The notes under the pieces: generated by a model
Told to the model about the DNA's origin: nothing
Seen by the model: only the letters and a program-made list of their open reading frames with translations
Database searches by the model: none
Shown: positions 1 through 9,988 of the stretch, piece after piece
Layout: each line of letters starts with the position of its first letter
Numbering within the stretch: position 1 is the first letter of the stretch
Translations under genes and position numbers: made by a program
Origin: Sapientia aquatica
Lineage (GTDB): Bacteria > Pseudomonadota > Gammaproteobacteria > Burkholderiales > Burkholderiaceae_D
Length of the DNA: 64,000 bases
Reading direction: 5' to 3'
Assembly (NCBI RefSeq): GCF_004358105.1
Contig: NZ_SMYL01000001.1
Span: 124,001-188,000 of the forward strand

Positions 1-1241
1 CGCAAACCAAAGAAGCGATTGCTCACGCAAGAGCTGCTGGTGTTCCGTTAGTGGTTGCGATCAATAAGATTGATAAGCCGGGCGGAAACCTCGACCGCGT
101 TAAGCAAGAATTGATTGCAGAAAACGTCTTGCCAGAAGAATACGGTGGCGATTCCCCATTCGTGTCTGTCTCTGCTAAAACAGGTCAAGGTATCGACGAA
201 TTGCTTGAAAACGTCTTGCTGCAAGCCGAAGTTTTAGAGTTAAAAGCTGCTAAAGATGCACCTGCACGTGGCTTGGTTGTTGAGGCTCGTTTGGATAAAG
301 GTCGCGGTCCGGTTGCAACGATTTTGGTTCAATCTGGAACCTTGAAGCGCGGTGACGTTGTGTTGGCTGGTTCGTCCTATGGCCGTGTTCGTGCGATGTT
401 GGATGAAAACGGTTTGTCGATTTCAGAAGCCGGTCCTTCGATCCCTGTTGAGATTCAAGGTTTGACTGAAGTGCCAAATGCTGGTGAAGAAGTCATGGTC
501 ATGGCCGACGAGCGTAAAGCTCGTGAAATTGGTCAGTTCCGTCAGGGTAAATACCGTGACGTTAAGCTGGCTAAACAGCAAGCGGCTAAGCTGGAAAATA
601 TGTTTGAAAACATGGGCGAAGGCGAAGTCAAAACCTTGGCGATGATTATCAAAACAGACGTTCAAGGTTCGCAAGAAGCGTTGGTGCATTCGTTGCAAAA
701 ATTATCGACTTCCGAAGTGCGCGTTCAAGTTGTGCACGCAGCTGTCGGTGGTATTTCCGAGTCCGACGTCAACTTGGCAGTAGCTTCCAAAGCGGTCTTG
801 ATTGGCTTTAATACTCGCGCTGATGCGTCCGCTCGTAAGTTGGCCGAAGCAAACGGCATCGATATTCGTTACTACAACATTATTTACGATGCCGTGGATG
901 ATGTGAAAGCAGCGATGTCGGGCATGTTAGCTCCAGAAAAACGCGAACAGGCATTGGGCTTGGTCGAGATTCGCCAAGTGATTACGATCAGCAAAGTCGG
1001 TGCGATTGCCGGTTGTTATGTACTCGAAGGCGTAGTAAAACGTGGTTCTTCTACTCGTCTGTTACGCAACAACGTGGTCATTTGGACTGGTGAGTTGGAT
1101 TCGTTAAAACGCTTTAAAGATGACGTTAAAGAAGTCAAGTCCGGCTTTGAGTGCGGTTTATCGTTGAAGAATTTCAATGATATTCAAGTCGGCGATCAAC
1201 TCGAAGTATTTGAAGTTCAAGAGGTTGCTCGTACCCTGTAA
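1..1241 (+). CDS. infB: Translation initiation factor IF-2, C-terminal part (5' end outside window)
   Basis: GTPase that places initiator fMet-tRNA on the 30S subunit and promotes subunit joining in the cytosol. The gene is already open at base 3 (first full codon), so only about 413 C-terminal residues are present. The first residues contain the G4 motif NKID that reads the guanine base, followed by the end of the G domain. Domain II follows ([12 protein letters not shown] and the KRGD turn), then the linker and the C1 and C2 domains, where C2 binds fMet-tRNA. The reading frame is uninterrupted to the stop at 1241. rbfA and truB follow on the same strand, the usual nusA-infB-rbfA-truB order. 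Identification is certain; the only limit is the missing N-terminus. Confidence 0.98.
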   Translation, partial: QTKEAIAHARAAGVPLVVAINKIDKPGGNLDRVKQELIAENVLPEEYGGDSPFVSVSAKTGQGIDELLENVLLQAEVLELKAAKDAPARGLVVEARLDKGRGPVATILVQSGTLKRGDVVLAGSSYGRVRAMLDENGLSISEAGPSIPVEIQGLTEVPNAGEEVMVMADERKAREIGQFRQGKYRDVKLAKQQAAKLENMFENMGEGEVKTLAMIIKTDVQGSQEALVHSLQKLSTSEVRVQVVHAAVGGISESDVNLAVASKAVLIGFNTRADASARKLAEANGIDIRYYNIIYDAVDDVKAAMSGMLAPEKREQALGLVEIRQVITISKVGAIAGCYVLEGVVKRGSSTRLLRNNVVIWTGELDSLKRFKDDVKEVKSGFECGLSLKNFNDIQVGDQLEVFEVQEVARTL

Positions 1242-1247
1242 TGATTC

Positions 1248-1277
1248 CGGCATTATTTCGGTCACGAAATAATGCCG
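1248..1277 (+). other. Strong intercistronic hairpin between infB and rbfA
   Basis: A perfect 13-bp inverted repeat (arms 1248-1260 and 1265-1277, loop gtca) lies directly after the infB stop. No T-run follows, so it does not look like an intrinsic terminator. It may act in mRNA processing or as a 3' stabiliser that separates infB from rbfA-truB expression (inference). Confidence 0.6.
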
Positions 1278-1305
1278 CTTCAACACAGCGTTTAGTGCAA
1301 ATAAA

Positions 1306-1731
1306 ATGGCAAAAAATAGTAAATCAATACCCGGTCGCGGATTGCGTGTAGCCGATCAAATCCAACGTGATTTATCGCTTATCATCAGCGCCGAACTTAA
1401 AGACCCGCGCGTCGGCATGATTACGCTGACCGAAGTGCAAGTTACTCCCGATTATGCGCATGCAAAAGTGTATTTCACCTCCTTGCGCGACACACCCGAA
1501 CAAATCAAAACGACGCTGACCTGTTTAAACAATGCGGCTGGTTTTTTGCGTATGCACTTAGGTAAGCGTTTGCACATTCATACCTTGCCGCAATTGCACT
1601 TTGTGCACGACATGTCGACGATGAACGGAATTGCGATGTCGAAATTGATCGATGAAGCAATTGCGACCAACGCCGATCACCCAAAATCCGAAGCAGACGA
1701 TGTTAGTTCTGAATCGGACAGCAAAGAGTAA
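1306..1731 (+). CDS. rbfA: 30S ribosome-binding factor A
   Basis: RbfA is a small KH-type protein that binds the 5' domain of 16S rRNA during late 30S maturation and in cold adaptation. The 141-residue product shows the family pattern: [14 protein letters not shown] near the N-terminus, then [25 protein letters not shown] in the KH core (residues about 34-58), and the [18 protein letters not shown] region. The acidic, Ser/Asp-rich C-terminal tail is variable in this family. It sits between infB and truB, with truB starting 18 bases after its stop, so co-transcription is likely. The ATG at 1306 is the only good start. Confidence 0.97.
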   Translation: MAKNSKSIPGRGLRVADQIQRDLSLIISAELKDPRVGMITLTEVQVTPDYAHAKVYFTSLRDTPEQIKTTLTCLNNAAGFLRMHLGKRLHIHTLPQLHFVHDMSTMNGIAMSKLIDEAIATNADHPKSEADDVSSESDSKE

Positions 1732-1749
1732 GTCGTTCACCAATCTCCC

Positions 1750-2685
1750 ATGAATCAAGCCAAACCAACTAAGCGCATCCGCGATGCGCTCAATGGCGTG
1801 TTGTTGCTCGATAAGCCCGTTGGTTTGTCGAGTAACGACGCATTGATTCAGGCTAAGCGATTGTTGAATGCAAAAAAGGCCGGCCACACTGGAACGCTTG
1901 ATCCGTTTGCGACCGGTTTGCTGCCGCTGTGTTTTGGCGAGGCAACCAAGTTTTCGCACGATTTACTGGATGCCGATAAGACTTACGAGACTGTTGTGCA
2001 TTTAGGGATTACAACCGAGACTGGCGACACCGAGGGTGCAGTGGTTGAGGCGCTTCCAGTGTCAGTGACCGACGCACAAATTGAAGCGGTATTGGCACAA
2101 TTCCGCGGCCCGATTGCCCAAGTGCCGCCGATGTATTCGGCATTAAAACGCGATGGTAAGCCGCTGTATGAATACGCGCGTGCTGGCATTACGCTGGAGC
2201 GCGAAGCGCGTAATGTGGTGATTCACGAATTGACTCTGCTGAGCTACGAAGCGCCATTTTTGCGCTTGCGAGTGAGTTGTTCGAAAGGCACCTATATTCG
2301 TGTTTTAGGCGAAGATATAGGCCGCGTTTTAGGCTGTGGGGCGCATTTGAATGCACTGCGACGCACGCAAGTGGGCAGTTTGCTGATCGACGGTTCGGTC
2401 ACGTTAGAATCATTGCAATCAAAGTCGGTGGACGAGCGTTTAGGTTTGCTCAAGCCAATTGATACATTGCTATCGGATTTTGATGCCATTGACCTCTCCG
2501 ACGAGCTAGCTGTGCGATTTTTGCACGGGCAGCGCATTTCGCTGCAAAAAGAAGGAATATCCCTATCCGCAAACTTAGGCCGACTGCGGGTGTATCGACG
2601 TAGCGATAATAAATTGCTAGGTTCAGGTCTGTTGCAAGAATATCAGGTGCTCGCGCCTGAACGTTTAATATCCACTTCTGGCTAA
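1750..2685 (+). CDS. truB: tRNA pseudouridine(55) synthase
   Basis: TruB makes pseudouridine 55 in the T-loop of all elongator tRNAs. The 311-residue protein has the N-terminal KP box (LLLDKPVGLSSN, residues about 18-29) and the catalytic motif GHTGTLDPFATG with nucleophile Asp51. It also has the Tyr-containing core GKPLYEYAR and the CSKGTYIRVLGEDIG motif. The C-terminal part matches the TruB/PUA-like extension of proteobacterial enzymes. It follows rbfA by 18 bases and is the last gene of the infB-rbfA-truB group before a promoter for typA. Confidence 0.97.
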   Translation: MNQAKPTKRIRDALNGVLLLDKPVGLSSNDALIQAKRLLNAKKAGHTGTLDPFATGLLPLCFGEATKFSHDLLDADKTYETVVHLGITTETGDTEGAVVEALPVSVTDAQIEAVLAQFRGPIAQVPPMYSALKRDGKPLYEYARAGITLEREARNVVIHELTLLSYEAPFLRLRVSCSKGTYIRVLGEDIGRVLGCGAHLNALRRTQVGSLLIDGSVTLESLQSKSVDERLGLLKPIDTLLSDFDAIDLSDELAVRFLHGQRISLQKEGISLSANLGRLRVYRRSDNKLLGSGLLQEYQVLAPERLISTSG

Positions 2686-2758
2686 ACCCATCCAATTGCC
2701 TATACTAAATAATTGAGTATGTCTAAAATTGTTGCAAAGTTTTTGCAATGCAACATGC

Positions 2759-2764
2759 TATAAT
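2759..2764 (+). promoter_or_regulatory. -10 element of a typA promoter
   Basis: A consensus TATAAT lies upstream of typA; no good -35 hexamer is seen at the usual distance. A start site near 2771 would lie downstream of the most upstream in-frame ATG (2748) and upstream of the ATG at 2805. This supports the shorter typA protein. Confidence 0.5.
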
Positions 2765-2804
2765 GCCGAGTTACCAGAATTCACCATTCACCTCTATCGC
2801 TATC

Positions 2805-4640
2805 ATGTCAAACACAAAACGCGCAATACGCAACATCGCGATCATCGCCCACGTTGATCACGGTAAAACAACTCTAGTTGATCAGTTACTCCGTCAATCA
2901 GGCACATTCCGAGACAACCAACAGGTTGACGCTCGTGTGATGGATTCCAATGATATTGAAAAAGAACGTGGTATCACGATTCTGTCCAAAAACTGCGCCG
3001 TTGAATACAAAGGCACGCACATCAATATCGTTGATACCCCAGGCCACGCCGACTTTGGTGGTGAAGTTGAGCGCGTATTGTCGATGGTAGACAGTGTTTT
3101 GTTATTGGTTGATGCGCAAGAAGGCCCGATGCCGCAAACGCGTTTTGTGACGCGCAAAGCCTTGGCACTAGGTTTGAAGCCTATCGTGGTGGTGAATAAA
3201 GTCGATCGTGAAAATGCCGATCCACAAAAAGCAGTTAACGCAACCTTTGAATTGTTCGACAAACTCGGCGCGACCGATGAGCAATTAGATTTCCCTATCG
3301 TGTATGCATCCGGCTTTAAAGGCTATGCAGGTTTGGAAGACACTGTGCGTGAAGGTACGATGGAGCCGCTGTTCGACGCGATCCTGAAACACGTTCCAGC
3401 ACGTGAAGACGATCCAGACGGTCCTTTGCAATTACAAATCACTTCGCTCGAATATTCGTCTTACGTCGGTAAGATTGGCGTTGGCCGTATTCTGCGTGGT
3501 CGCGTAAAAGCGTTGCAAGACGTGGTGTGGATGAACGGTCCAGAAGACAAGCCAACAAAAGCGCGTATCAACCAAGTGTTAACCTTTAAAGGTTTGGATC
3601 GCGTATTGGCCGATGAAGCGTTAGCCGGTGACATCGTGTTGATTAACGGTATCGAAGAAATCAGTATCGGTTCGACCATTTGCGCGCCAGATACACCAGA
3701 TGCCTTGCCAATGTTGAAGATCGATGAACCAACATTGACGATGAACTTCATGGTCAACAACTCACCCTTGGCTGGTCGTGAAGGTAAGTTTGTAACGACT
3801 CGTCAAATTCGTGATCGTTTAGATCGTGAATTGAAATCGAATATGGCGTTGCGCGTTGTGCAAGCTGAGAACGACGATTCGACTTATGAAGTTTCCGGTC
3901 GCGGCGAATTGCATTTGACGATCTTGATCGAAAACATGCGTCGTGAAGGTTTTGAATTGGCCGTTTCGCGTCCACGCGTTGTGTTCAAAATGGTCGATGG
4001 CGTGCGTCATGAGCCATATGAAATGTTGACCGTTGACGTAGAAGAAACTAACCAAGGCGGCGTGATGGAAGAACTCGGTCGTCGTCGCGGTGACCTGCAA
4101 AACATGGAACCAGACGGCAAAGGTCGCGTGCGTTTGGAATACCGCATCCCAGCTCGTGGCTTGATCGGTTTCCAAGGCGAATTCATGACATTAACCCGCG
4201 GTACTGGTTTGATGAGCCACGTGTTTGATGAATATGCGCCAGTGGATAATTCCAAAGGTGAAATGGCTGGTCGTCGCAACGGTGTATTGATTTCCCAAGA
4301 CGATGGCGCAGCAGTGGCTTACGCGATCTGGAAACTACAAGATCGCGGCCGTATGTTCGTGGTGCATAACGACCCAGTGTACGAAGGCATGATCATCGGT
4401 ATCCACTCACGCGATAACGATTTGGTTGTGAACCCAATTAAAGGTAAGCAATTAACGAACGTGCGTTCTTCCGGTACTGATGAAGCGGTGCGCTTGGTTC
4501 CGCCAATTCAAATGAGCTTGGAATACGCTGTTGAGTTTATTGAAGACGATGAATTGGTTGAAGTAACACCGAAGAGTATTCGTTTGCGTAAGCGTTATTT
4601 GAAAGAACATGAACGTAAAAAAGCTTCTCGCGAAGCGTAA
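2805..4640 (+). CDS. typA: Ribosome-associated GTPase BipA/TypA
   Basis: BipA/TypA is a translational GTPase related to EF-G that acts in 50S assembly and in stress and low-temperature growth. Motifs are complete: G1 [14 protein letters not shown] (G2 region), [15 protein letters not shown] (G3) and NKVD (G4). They are followed by the EF-Tu-like domain II, EF-G-like domains and the BipA-specific C-terminal region ending in a lysine-rich tail. The frame is open from 2748, but I place the start at 2805 (611 residues, close to the family's usual ~605). The conserved sequence begins there and the TATAAT box lies between the two ATGs. No clear Shine-Dalgarno precedes 2805. A strong terminator follows. 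Confidence 0.96.
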   Translation: MSNTKRAIRNIAIIAHVDHGKTTLVDQLLRQSGTFRDNQQVDARVMDSNDIEKERGITILSKNCAVEYKGTHINIVDTPGHADFGGEVERVLSMVDSVLLLVDAQEGPMPQTRFVTRKALALGLKPIVVVNKVDRENADPQKAVNATFELFDKLGATDEQLDFPIVYASGFKGYAGLEDTVREGTMEPLFDAILKHVPAREDDPDGPLQLQITSLEYSSYVGKIGVGRILRGRVKALQDVVWMNGPEDKPTKARINQVLTFKGLDRVLADEALAGDIVLINGIEEISIGSTICAPDTPDALPMLKIDEPTLTMNFMVNNSPLAGREGKFVTTRQIRDRLDRELKSNMALRVVQAENDDSTYEVSGRGELHLTILIENMRREGFELAVSRPRVVFKMVDGVRHEPYEMLTVDVEETNQGGVMEELGRRRGDLQNMEPDGKGRVRLEYRIPARGLIGFQGEFMTLTRGTGLMSHVFDEYAPVDNSKGEMAGRRNGVLISQDDGAAVAYAIWKLQDRGRMFVVHNDPVYEGMIIGIHSRDNDLVVNPIKGKQLTNVRSSGTDEAVRLVPPIQMSLEYAVEFIEDDELVEVTPKSIRLRKRYLKEHERKKASREA

Positions 4641-4680
4641 TTGCTAAAAATTAGTAATTAGCGCAATAAGCTTGCGCAAT

Positions 4681-4716
4681 AAAAACCCGCCCGACTTGTT
4701 CTGGCGGGTTTTTTAC
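4681..4716 (+). terminator. Intrinsic terminator after typA
   Basis: GC-rich stem aacccgcc/ggcgggtt (4684-4691 and 4703-4710) followed by a T-run. It ends the typA transcript before the first porin. Confidence 0.9.
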
Positions 4717-4759
4717 TTTTGGCGTTTTAATACAACAAATTGTAAATTTGATTAATTTT

Positions 4760-4789
4760 TTGGCAATTTAAGTATTGCATCATTATAAA
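4760..4789 (+). promoter_or_regulatory. Putative sigma-70 promoter of the first porin
   Basis: TTGGCA (4760-4765), an 18-bp spacer and TATAAA (4784-4789), about 40 bases before the porin start at 4831. Assigned by eye; not tested. Confidence 0.5.
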
Positions 4790-4830
4790 ATCGCGACTCC
4801 GATCGTTGTGAATTTTATAAGGAAATGCTT

Positions 4831-5892
4831 ATGGCAAAAAATAGTTTCAAGCTGGCACTGCGGCTCGCAGTGATCGTCGCTTGTTGGACGAATCAGGAAG
4901 GCAGAGCCCAATCGTCTATTCACCTGTATGGCACCGTTGATCTTGGAGTTCGCTACAGTACCAATCAGACGCTTAGTGGCTCGAACTTAGTCGAACTCAC
5001 GCCCGGTGCTTCGGCAACCAGTAAATTGGGCATCAATGGCCGGGAAGATTTGGGTAAGGGGACGGCGGCAATCTTCACGCTTGAATCCGCACTAAATCCG
5101 GATACCGGTGAGCTCGAGGATGCAAGCGTTCTATTCTCAAAGCAATCCTGGCTGGGCATTGAAGGTCCTTTTGGGCAAGTAACAGTGGGGCGGCAATATA
5201 CCCCGTTGTATAACGCGGAATGGGCAATTGAGCCATTTGGTTTGGTTAATCCTTACGAGTCTTCCTTCATCTACGGCAATTATGGTGGTGGCACAAACTG
5301 GGATAACTCGCTGATGTATTCGGCTACGGCGGGTGGTTTTACCGGGGTTTTGATGACGGCATTGGGCGAGAAAGCGGGTGATACTCAGGCCGGTCGCAGT
5401 TGGGGCGCGAGTCTGGCGTATGCCGATGAATTGCTGACGTTTAACACCGCGTATCAGCGCGCCCATAATGACCAGCGGTATGTTGCGAGCGAGGCGTGGA
5501 ATATCGGCGGCAGCGTTTATCTGAAGCCAATCCGACTCTTTTTGGGTTATCTGCACCACCAAAGTGAATTAACGTCGCAAAAGAACGAGGTCTATCACAC
5601 TGGATTTATTTACGATATTGAGCCGAATTTGGAATTAATTGGCGGCTATTACCACGATAAACAGCGCGCTGTGGACGGTAAAAAGCAAACGGTTTCGGCC
5701 ATGTTGACTTACCGGTTTTCAGAACGCACAGCAGTTTATGTGCAGACCGATTACAGCAAAATCGACGCGGGTTATTCGCTTAATATTTTTGATTCGATGA
5801 AATTTCCCGCAAGTCAAAACAGTGATGGCGAAATATCCACCTTTGCACCGAGTCGCACCAGTTTTATGATGGGAATCCGACATAACTTTTAA
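4831..5892 (+). CDS. Gram-negative porin, Burkholderiales type (copy 1)
   Basis: General outer-membrane diffusion porin of the Porin_4/OmpC-like family, expected to form trimeric 16-stranded barrels. A signal peptide with a likely cut at GRA/QSS is followed by the first strand SSIHLYGTVDLGVRY. Typical barrel motifs are present (LGINGREDLGKG, SWLGIEGPFGQVTVGRQ) and the chain ends in Phe (RHNF), the C-terminal signal for the BAM machinery. The start at 4831 (353 residues) is chosen over 4825 because the AAGGA at 4819-4823 has proper spacing only for 4831. It is a clear paralogue of the porin at 6188-7276. Substrate preference cannot be read from the sequence. Confidence 0.93.
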   Translation: MAKNSFKLALRLAVIVACWTNQEGRAQSSIHLYGTVDLGVRYSTNQTLSGSNLVELTPGASATSKLGINGREDLGKGTAAIFTLESALNPDTGELEDASVLFSKQSWLGIEGPFGQVTVGRQYTPLYNAEWAIEPFGLVNPYESSFIYGNYGGGTNWDNSLMYSATAGGFTGVLMTALGEKAGDTQAGRSWGASLAYADELLTFNTAYQRAHNDQRYVASEAWNIGGSVYLKPIRLFLGYLHHQSELTSQKNEVYHTGFIYDIEPNLELIGGYYHDKQRAVDGKKQTVSAMLTYRFSERTAVYVQTDYSKIDAGYSLNIFDSMKFPASQNSDGEISTFAPSRTSFMMGIRHNF

Positions 5893-5930
5893 CCTTTACC
5901 GTTACTTTTATGGACTCTGATAGTTGTTGT

Positions 5931-5972
5931 AAAAACCGCCAAATTGCAGGCCAATTTGGCGGTTTCTTTATA
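5931..5972 (+). terminator. Intrinsic terminator after porin 1
   Basis: A perfect 14-bp stem (5933-5946 with 5952-5965) with a 5-nt loop and flanking A/T tracts separates the two porin genes. In the remaining ~215 bases before porin 2 no gene is seen. Confidence 0.88.
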
Positions 5973-6187
5973 TGCGAAGCAATATTTATCAAAGTTCGGT
6001 TGTCTTTTAGTAACAAAAGTACTGTTTAACAATAAAAAAATAGTGAAAAGCATTTAGCATGACGACTAGTTGGCCGCTGTCAGCGCAACTCGACGCCAAG
6101 CGAGATTGTGAAATTGGCTGTGTTTGCGGCAATTGCAGCAATTGCGACAATGACCTATTCCAATCGATAGATAAATGAGACCCGCTT

Positions 6188-7276
6188 ATGACAACTCTAT
6201 ACCAAGCAATCATTGAAAACGTTAGTAAGCAAGTCCGCTATGTTTTGCTGTTTGCGCTATTGCTGACGCTGTCCGTTACTGCCGAAGCACAAAGTAATCT
6301 GTCCTTTTACGGGCAACTCGATGCCGGTTTGCGTTACCGCTCGAATCAAAACATCGAAGGCGATAGCCTAACCACGATAGGCCAAGGAACAATGGGTTCA
6401 AGTCGTTGGGGAATTACCGGAAATGAAAATTTAGGCGACGGACTTGCAAGCAGTTTTAAATTGGAAAGCGGCTTTAATCCCACAACGGGCACGTTGGGGC
6501 AAGGCGGCACATTGTTTGGCCGCCAAGCTTGGATTGGTCTTTCTTCTGAATACGGATCGCTCACCATCGGACGCCAAAATAATCCGCTCTACAATTCAGA
6601 AGTCGCCGTGGAGCCATTTGGTGCGTATAACGTGGATCAACCTTCTTTTATCTACGACAACTATGGCGGCGGCGATAATCGTTGGTCGAATTCAGTGAAT
6701 TACGCTAAGCGGGTAGGGGATTTCACCGGCGTATTAATGCTCGGTTTTGGTCAGCAGGCCGGCAATGCTAAAGCAGATCGTAATTTTGGTGCGAGTTTGG
6801 CTTATGCGGCTGGCGCTTTTACCGCAAACACTGCTTACCAACAATTGCGCGATTCGGATGGTGTGATCGATGAGCGGATATGGAATATTGGCGGCACAGT
6901 TAATTTGCGCCCAGTGAAATTATTCTTGGGCTATCTCAATCATCGCAGTGGGTTAAATGATCAAACTAATGCGGTAATTGATACCGGTTTTATTTACTCG
7001 ATGACGCCCAATGTGGATTGGGTGGCGGCCTACTACCACGATCAACAACGCAATTTATCTGGCGTTAGAAATACCGTGTCACTGATGAGTGCTTATAAAT
7101 TTTCAAAATTTACTAGTGTTTATATTCAAGCCGATTACAGCAAAATCGATCAGGGCTACCTCAGCAATATGTACGACACGCATGAATTCCCGAGAACTTA
7201 CGACGCGCAAGGAAATGTGCTCGCGTATATTTCTAATGTAACGGGAGTTACGATTGGACTTCGACACGCGTTCTAA
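6188..7276 (+). CDS. Gram-negative porin, Burkholderiales type (copy 2)
   Basis: Second outer-membrane porin of the same family, 362 residues. The N-terminal 35 residues form a signal peptide with a long hydrophobic core (VLLFALLLTLSVTAEAQ) and a likely cut after AEA. Barrel landmarks parallel copy 1: LSFYGQLDAGLRY, WGITGNENLGDG, AWIGLSSEYGSLTIGRQ, YNSEVAVEPFGAYN, and a final Phe (RHAF). Shared family-specific segments such as SKID-GY near the C-terminus show that the two genes arose by duplication. Each has its own terminator, so they are probably expressed separately, perhaps under different conditions (inference). The ribosome-binding site is weak (GAGA). Confidence 0.92.
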   Translation: MTTLYQAIIENVSKQVRYVLLFALLLTLSVTAEAQSNLSFYGQLDAGLRYRSNQNIEGDSLTTIGQGTMGSSRWGITGNENLGDGLASSFKLESGFNPTTGTLGQGGTLFGRQAWIGLSSEYGSLTIGRQNNPLYNSEVAVEPFGAYNVDQPSFIYDNYGGGDNRWSNSVNYAKRVGDFTGVLMLGFGQQAGNAKADRNFGASLAYAAGAFTANTAYQQLRDSDGVIDERIWNIGGTVNLRPVKLFLGYLNHRSGLNDQTNAVIDTGFIYSMTPNVDWVAAYYHDQQRNLSGVRNTVSLMSAYKFSKFTSVYIQADYSKIDQGYLSNMYDTHEFPRTYDAQGNVLAYISNVTGVTIGLRHAF

Positions 7277-7300
7277 TTGGCCTGATGGCGTTTGGCCCAC

Positions 7301-7345
7301 AAAAAAGCCCTGACTTGCTTCAAGCAACAAGTCAGGGCTTTTTAC
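7301..7345. terminator. Bidirectional terminator between porin 2 and ahpF
   Basis: A perfect 16-bp stem (7302-7317 with 7328-7343) has A-rich and T-rich arms, so each strand gives a hairpin followed by a U-run. It lies between convergent genes and can stop transcription from both. Confidence 0.9.
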
Positions 7346-7391
7346 TGCTGATGCGACTAGCACCGCTACCGCAACGACAACTAAGCTCTGA

Positions 7392-8957
7392 TTAGGTGCG
7401 GATTAAATGATCAAACGCCGATAACGCCGCTTTTGCACCTTCACCAACCGCGATCACGATTTGTTTGAATGGAACCGTGGTCACATCGCCCGCTGCAAAA
7501 ATACCTGGCAATGAAGTTTGTCCGCGTGCATCGACAATGATCTCGCCGTGACGTGATAACTCTAACGTACCTTTGAGCCATTCGGTATTGGGCACTAATC
7601 CGATTTGAACGAAGACGCCTTCCAACTCAACGTGTTTGGCTTCGCCAGAAGTTAAGTCTTTAAAGGCAATTCCATTGACACGTTTGCCGTCGCCAGTAAT
7701 TTCAGTGGTTTGGGCGCTGGTATGCACCGTCACGTTGTTTAAGCTGCGTAACTTACGCTGCAACACCGCGTCAGCACGCAATTCAGCACCGAATTCCAAC
7801 AAGGTTACGTGGGCCACGATTCCCGCCAAATCAATTGCTGCCTCGACGCCAGAATTACCGCCGCCTATCACGGCAACGCGCTTACCTTTAAATAACGGGC
7901 CATCGCAATGCGGGCAATACGCCACGCCTTGATTGCGGTATTTCTGTTCGCCCGGCACATTCACTTCGCGCCAGCGTGCGCCGGTTGCCAGGATGATTGT
8001 CTTTGCCTTCAACGTCGCGCCGCTCGCTAATTTGACTTCGGTCAACGGATTGTCGACGGTTGCTGGAATTAGCTTTTCAGCGCGTTGCAAATTGATGATG
8101 TCAACATCGTAGGTTTTGACGTGCTGCTCCAACGCTGCAGCAAATTTTGGTCCTTCGGTTTCTTTAACTGAGACGAAGTTTTCAATCGACATCGTATCCA
8201 ACGTCTGGCCGCCAAAACGATCTGCTACCACACCGGTGCGTATTCCTTTGCGCGCAGAATAAATCGCTGCTGCTGCACCTGCTGGACCACCGCCAACAAC
8301 CAATAAATCAAACGGTTCTTTGGCATCTAATTTTTCGGCTGTGCGTTTCTCTAAGCCGCTATCCAATTTAGCTAAAATTTCTTCAATGCTGATGCGACCT
8401 TGGTCAAATACTTTGCCGTTTAAAAAGATCGTTGGCACCGCCATGATTTCGCGCTCTTCCACTTCTTTTTGGAACAGTGCGCCGTCGATCACTACGGAAC
8501 GTACCCGCGGATTTAAGACCGCCATCAGGTTCAGCGACTGAACCACTTCGGGGCAGTTTTGGCAGGTCAATGAAATATATGTTTCGAACAGAAAGTCGCC
8601 ATCCAATTGTTGGATTTGCTCAATCACTGCGGCGTCAACTTTCGGCGGATGTCCACCTGTTTGCAAGAGTGCTAAAACAAGTGAGGTAAATTCGTGGCCC
8701 ATCGGAATGCCGGCAAACTGGATGCCGACTTCGCCTTTGTCTTTGTTCTGGCGATTGATGCTAAAAGATGGCGTGCGCATGGCAGCATCGGTACTCATCT
8801 TTAAGCTGATTTGTGGCGACAAACTCACGATGTCGTCCAACAAGGAACGCATATCACGTGATACGTCGCTGTCGTCCAGGGATGCCACCAGTTCGATAGG
8901 CTGGGTTACTTTTTGCAAGTAAGCCTGTAATTGCGTTTTGAGGTTGCTATCTAACAT
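7392..8957 (-). CDS. ahpF: Alkyl hydroperoxide reductase subunit F
   Basis: FAD- and NADH-dependent disulfide reductase that recycles AhpC in the cytosol. From the chosen start the protein has 521 residues, the E. coli length. The N-terminal double thioredoxin fold carries the redox pair Cys132/Cys135 (TCQNCPEV). It is followed by the FAD-binding [17 protein letters not shown] (about 222-238), the thioredoxin-reductase-type pair Cys348/Cys351 (AYCPHCDG), the NADH-binding [15 protein letters not shown] and the C-terminal FAD motif GIFAAGDVT. The start at 8957 has a GGAG site; the reading frame extends 14 codons further upstream. It lies downstream of ahpC, with a strong hairpin in the 104-bp gap. 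Confidence 0.97.
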   Translation of the reverse strand: MLDSNLKTQLQAYLQKVTQPIELVASLDDSDVSRDMRSLLDDIVSLSPQISLKMSTDAAMRTPSFSINRQNKDKGEVGIQFAGIPMGHEFTSLVLALLQTGGHPPKVDAAVIEQIQQLDGDFLFETYISLTCQNCPEVVQSLNLMAVLNPRVRSVVIDGALFQKEVEEREIMAVPTIFLNGKVFDQGRISIEEILAKLDSGLEKRTAEKLDAKEPFDLLVVGGGPAGAAAAIYSARKGIRTGVVADRFGGQTLDTMSIENFVSVKETEGPKFAAALEQHVKTYDVDIINLQRAEKLIPATVDNPLTEVKLASGATLKAKTIILATGARWREVNVPGEQKYRNQGVAYCPHCDGPLFKGKRVAVIGGGNSGVEAAIDLAGIVAHVTLLEFGAELRADAVLQRKLRSLNNVTVHTSAQTTEITGDGKRVNGIAFKDLTSGEAKHVELEGVFVQIGLVPNTEWLKGTLELSRHGEIIVDARGQTSLPGIFAAGDVTTVPFKQIVIAVGEGAKAALSAFDHLIRT

Positions 8958-8985
8958 AATGTGCTCCATTTGCTTCGGGGTTGAA

Positions 8986-9009
8986 TGGGCATGCAACAAT
9001 GCATGCCCA
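8986..9009 (-). other. Intercistronic hairpin between ahpC and ahpF
   Basis: A perfect 10-bp stem (8986-8995 with 9000-9009) and 4-nt loop lie between ahpC and ahpF, with no T-run on either side. It could be a processing or stability element that keeps AhpC in excess over AhpF (inference). Confidence 0.55.
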
Positions 9010-9061
9010 CTGCGTTTTAAATGCTACAACGACTTTTAAAACGACTTATTGTTACTGCCTA

Positions 9062-9625
9062 TTAGATCTTGCCGATCAAATCCAACGATGGTGTCAATGT
9101 GTGCGCACCTGGTGTCCATTTCGCTGGGCACACTTCATTTGGATGTGCTGCAACGTATTGAGCAGCTTGCACTTTGCGCAGCAATTCTTTGGCGTCACGA
9201 CCGATGCCGTTGTCGTGTACTTCGATAACTTTGATTTTGCCTTCTGGATTGATTACGAAAGTACCGCGCAATGCCAGACCTTCTTCTTCGATCAATACTT
9301 CAAAGTTACGGGACAACGCTAATGTTGGATCTGCCAACATTGGGTAGGTGATTTTGCTGATGGTGTCGGATGTGTCGTGCCAAGCTTTGTGCGCGAAATG
9401 AGTATCTGTTGAAACGCTGTAGATTTCTACGCCCAATTTTTGGAATTCTGGGTATTGCTCAGCCAAATCGCCTAACTCAGTTGGGCAGACGAAAGTGAAG
9501 TCAGCTGGATAAAAAACAAATACAGACCATTTGCCTTTTAATGTTTCGTTGCTAACAGGAACAAATTTACCGTTGTGGTAAGCAGTTGCATTGAAAGGTT
9601 TAATTTCGGTATTGATTAATGACAT
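9062..9625 (-). CDS. ahpC: Peroxiredoxin, alkyl hydroperoxide reductase subunit C
   Basis: Typical 2-Cys peroxiredoxin that reduces H2O2, organic hydroperoxides and peroxynitrite, and is re-reduced by AhpF. From the start at 9625 it has 187 residues, exactly the E. coli length. The peroxidatic Cys47 lies in [13 protein letters not shown] and the resolving Cys166 in EVCPAKW. The C-terminal helix carries the usual Leu/Gly-rich tail. The start follows AAGGAATTC with good spacing; the frame is open 16 codons further upstream without a ribosome site. It is the first gene of ahpC-ahpF. OxyR control is expected from the family; an imperfect OxyR-like half site is noted upstream. Confidence 0.98.
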   Translation of the reverse strand: MSLINTEIKPFNATAYHNGKFVPVSNETLKGKWSVFVFYPADFTFVCPTELGDLAEQYPEFQKLGVEIYSVSTDTHFAHKAWHDTSDTISKITYPMLADPTLALSRNFEVLIEEEGLALRGTFVINPEGKIKVIEVHDNGIGRDAKELLRKVQAAQYVAAHPNEVCPAKWTPGAHTLTPSLDLIGKI

Positions 9626-9988
9626 GATGAATTCCTTAATAAGTTGTAGTGAGGAGACTGCATGGTAGGGCATTCCAGTACATTAGTAAAATTGATTAAT
9701 TGAATTAACTTAATTAATTTTAACTATCGTAAAGTGAATTCTGAGATAAATTTGCAAAAAACATGAAAACTGTTAATTAGTTGTCGCGAAGAAAATCAAA
9801 TGGCGTATCATGTGACGACATTTCATAATCTTTACTTAACTGAGCCTGTTGTTGCCCAGTTATACTTTGCCTGACGGCAAGCACGCTTGGAATCAAGTGG
9901 CTGCAAGATAATAAAACATTTTTTCATGTGACATTTACCCCGCTAATTTATATGGCGAGGTGGCAGTGAAAAACAAGAGGGAAGATCA
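9626..9988. promoter_or_regulatory. Divergent intergenic region ahpC / diguanylate cyclase
   Basis: This 363-bp, AT-rich gap holds no gene. Reading towards ahpC, the segment at 9713-9727 begins with ATAG and matches 8 of the 10 fixed positions of one OxyR half site (ATAG-n-T-nnn-A-n-CTAT). No convincing second half was found, so the call is weak. A small inverted repeat (TTGCC/GGCAA) lies near 9866-9880. Promoters for both divergent genes must lie here, but none is clear. Confidence 0.35.

Noticed and set aside
2748-2804. N-terminal extension of TypA
   Set aside because: It lies across the TATAAT box and is not part of the conserved protein.
9713-9727. A full OxyR site upstream of ahpC
   Set aside because: Only one imperfect half site could be matched by eye; kept as a weak note, not as a site.
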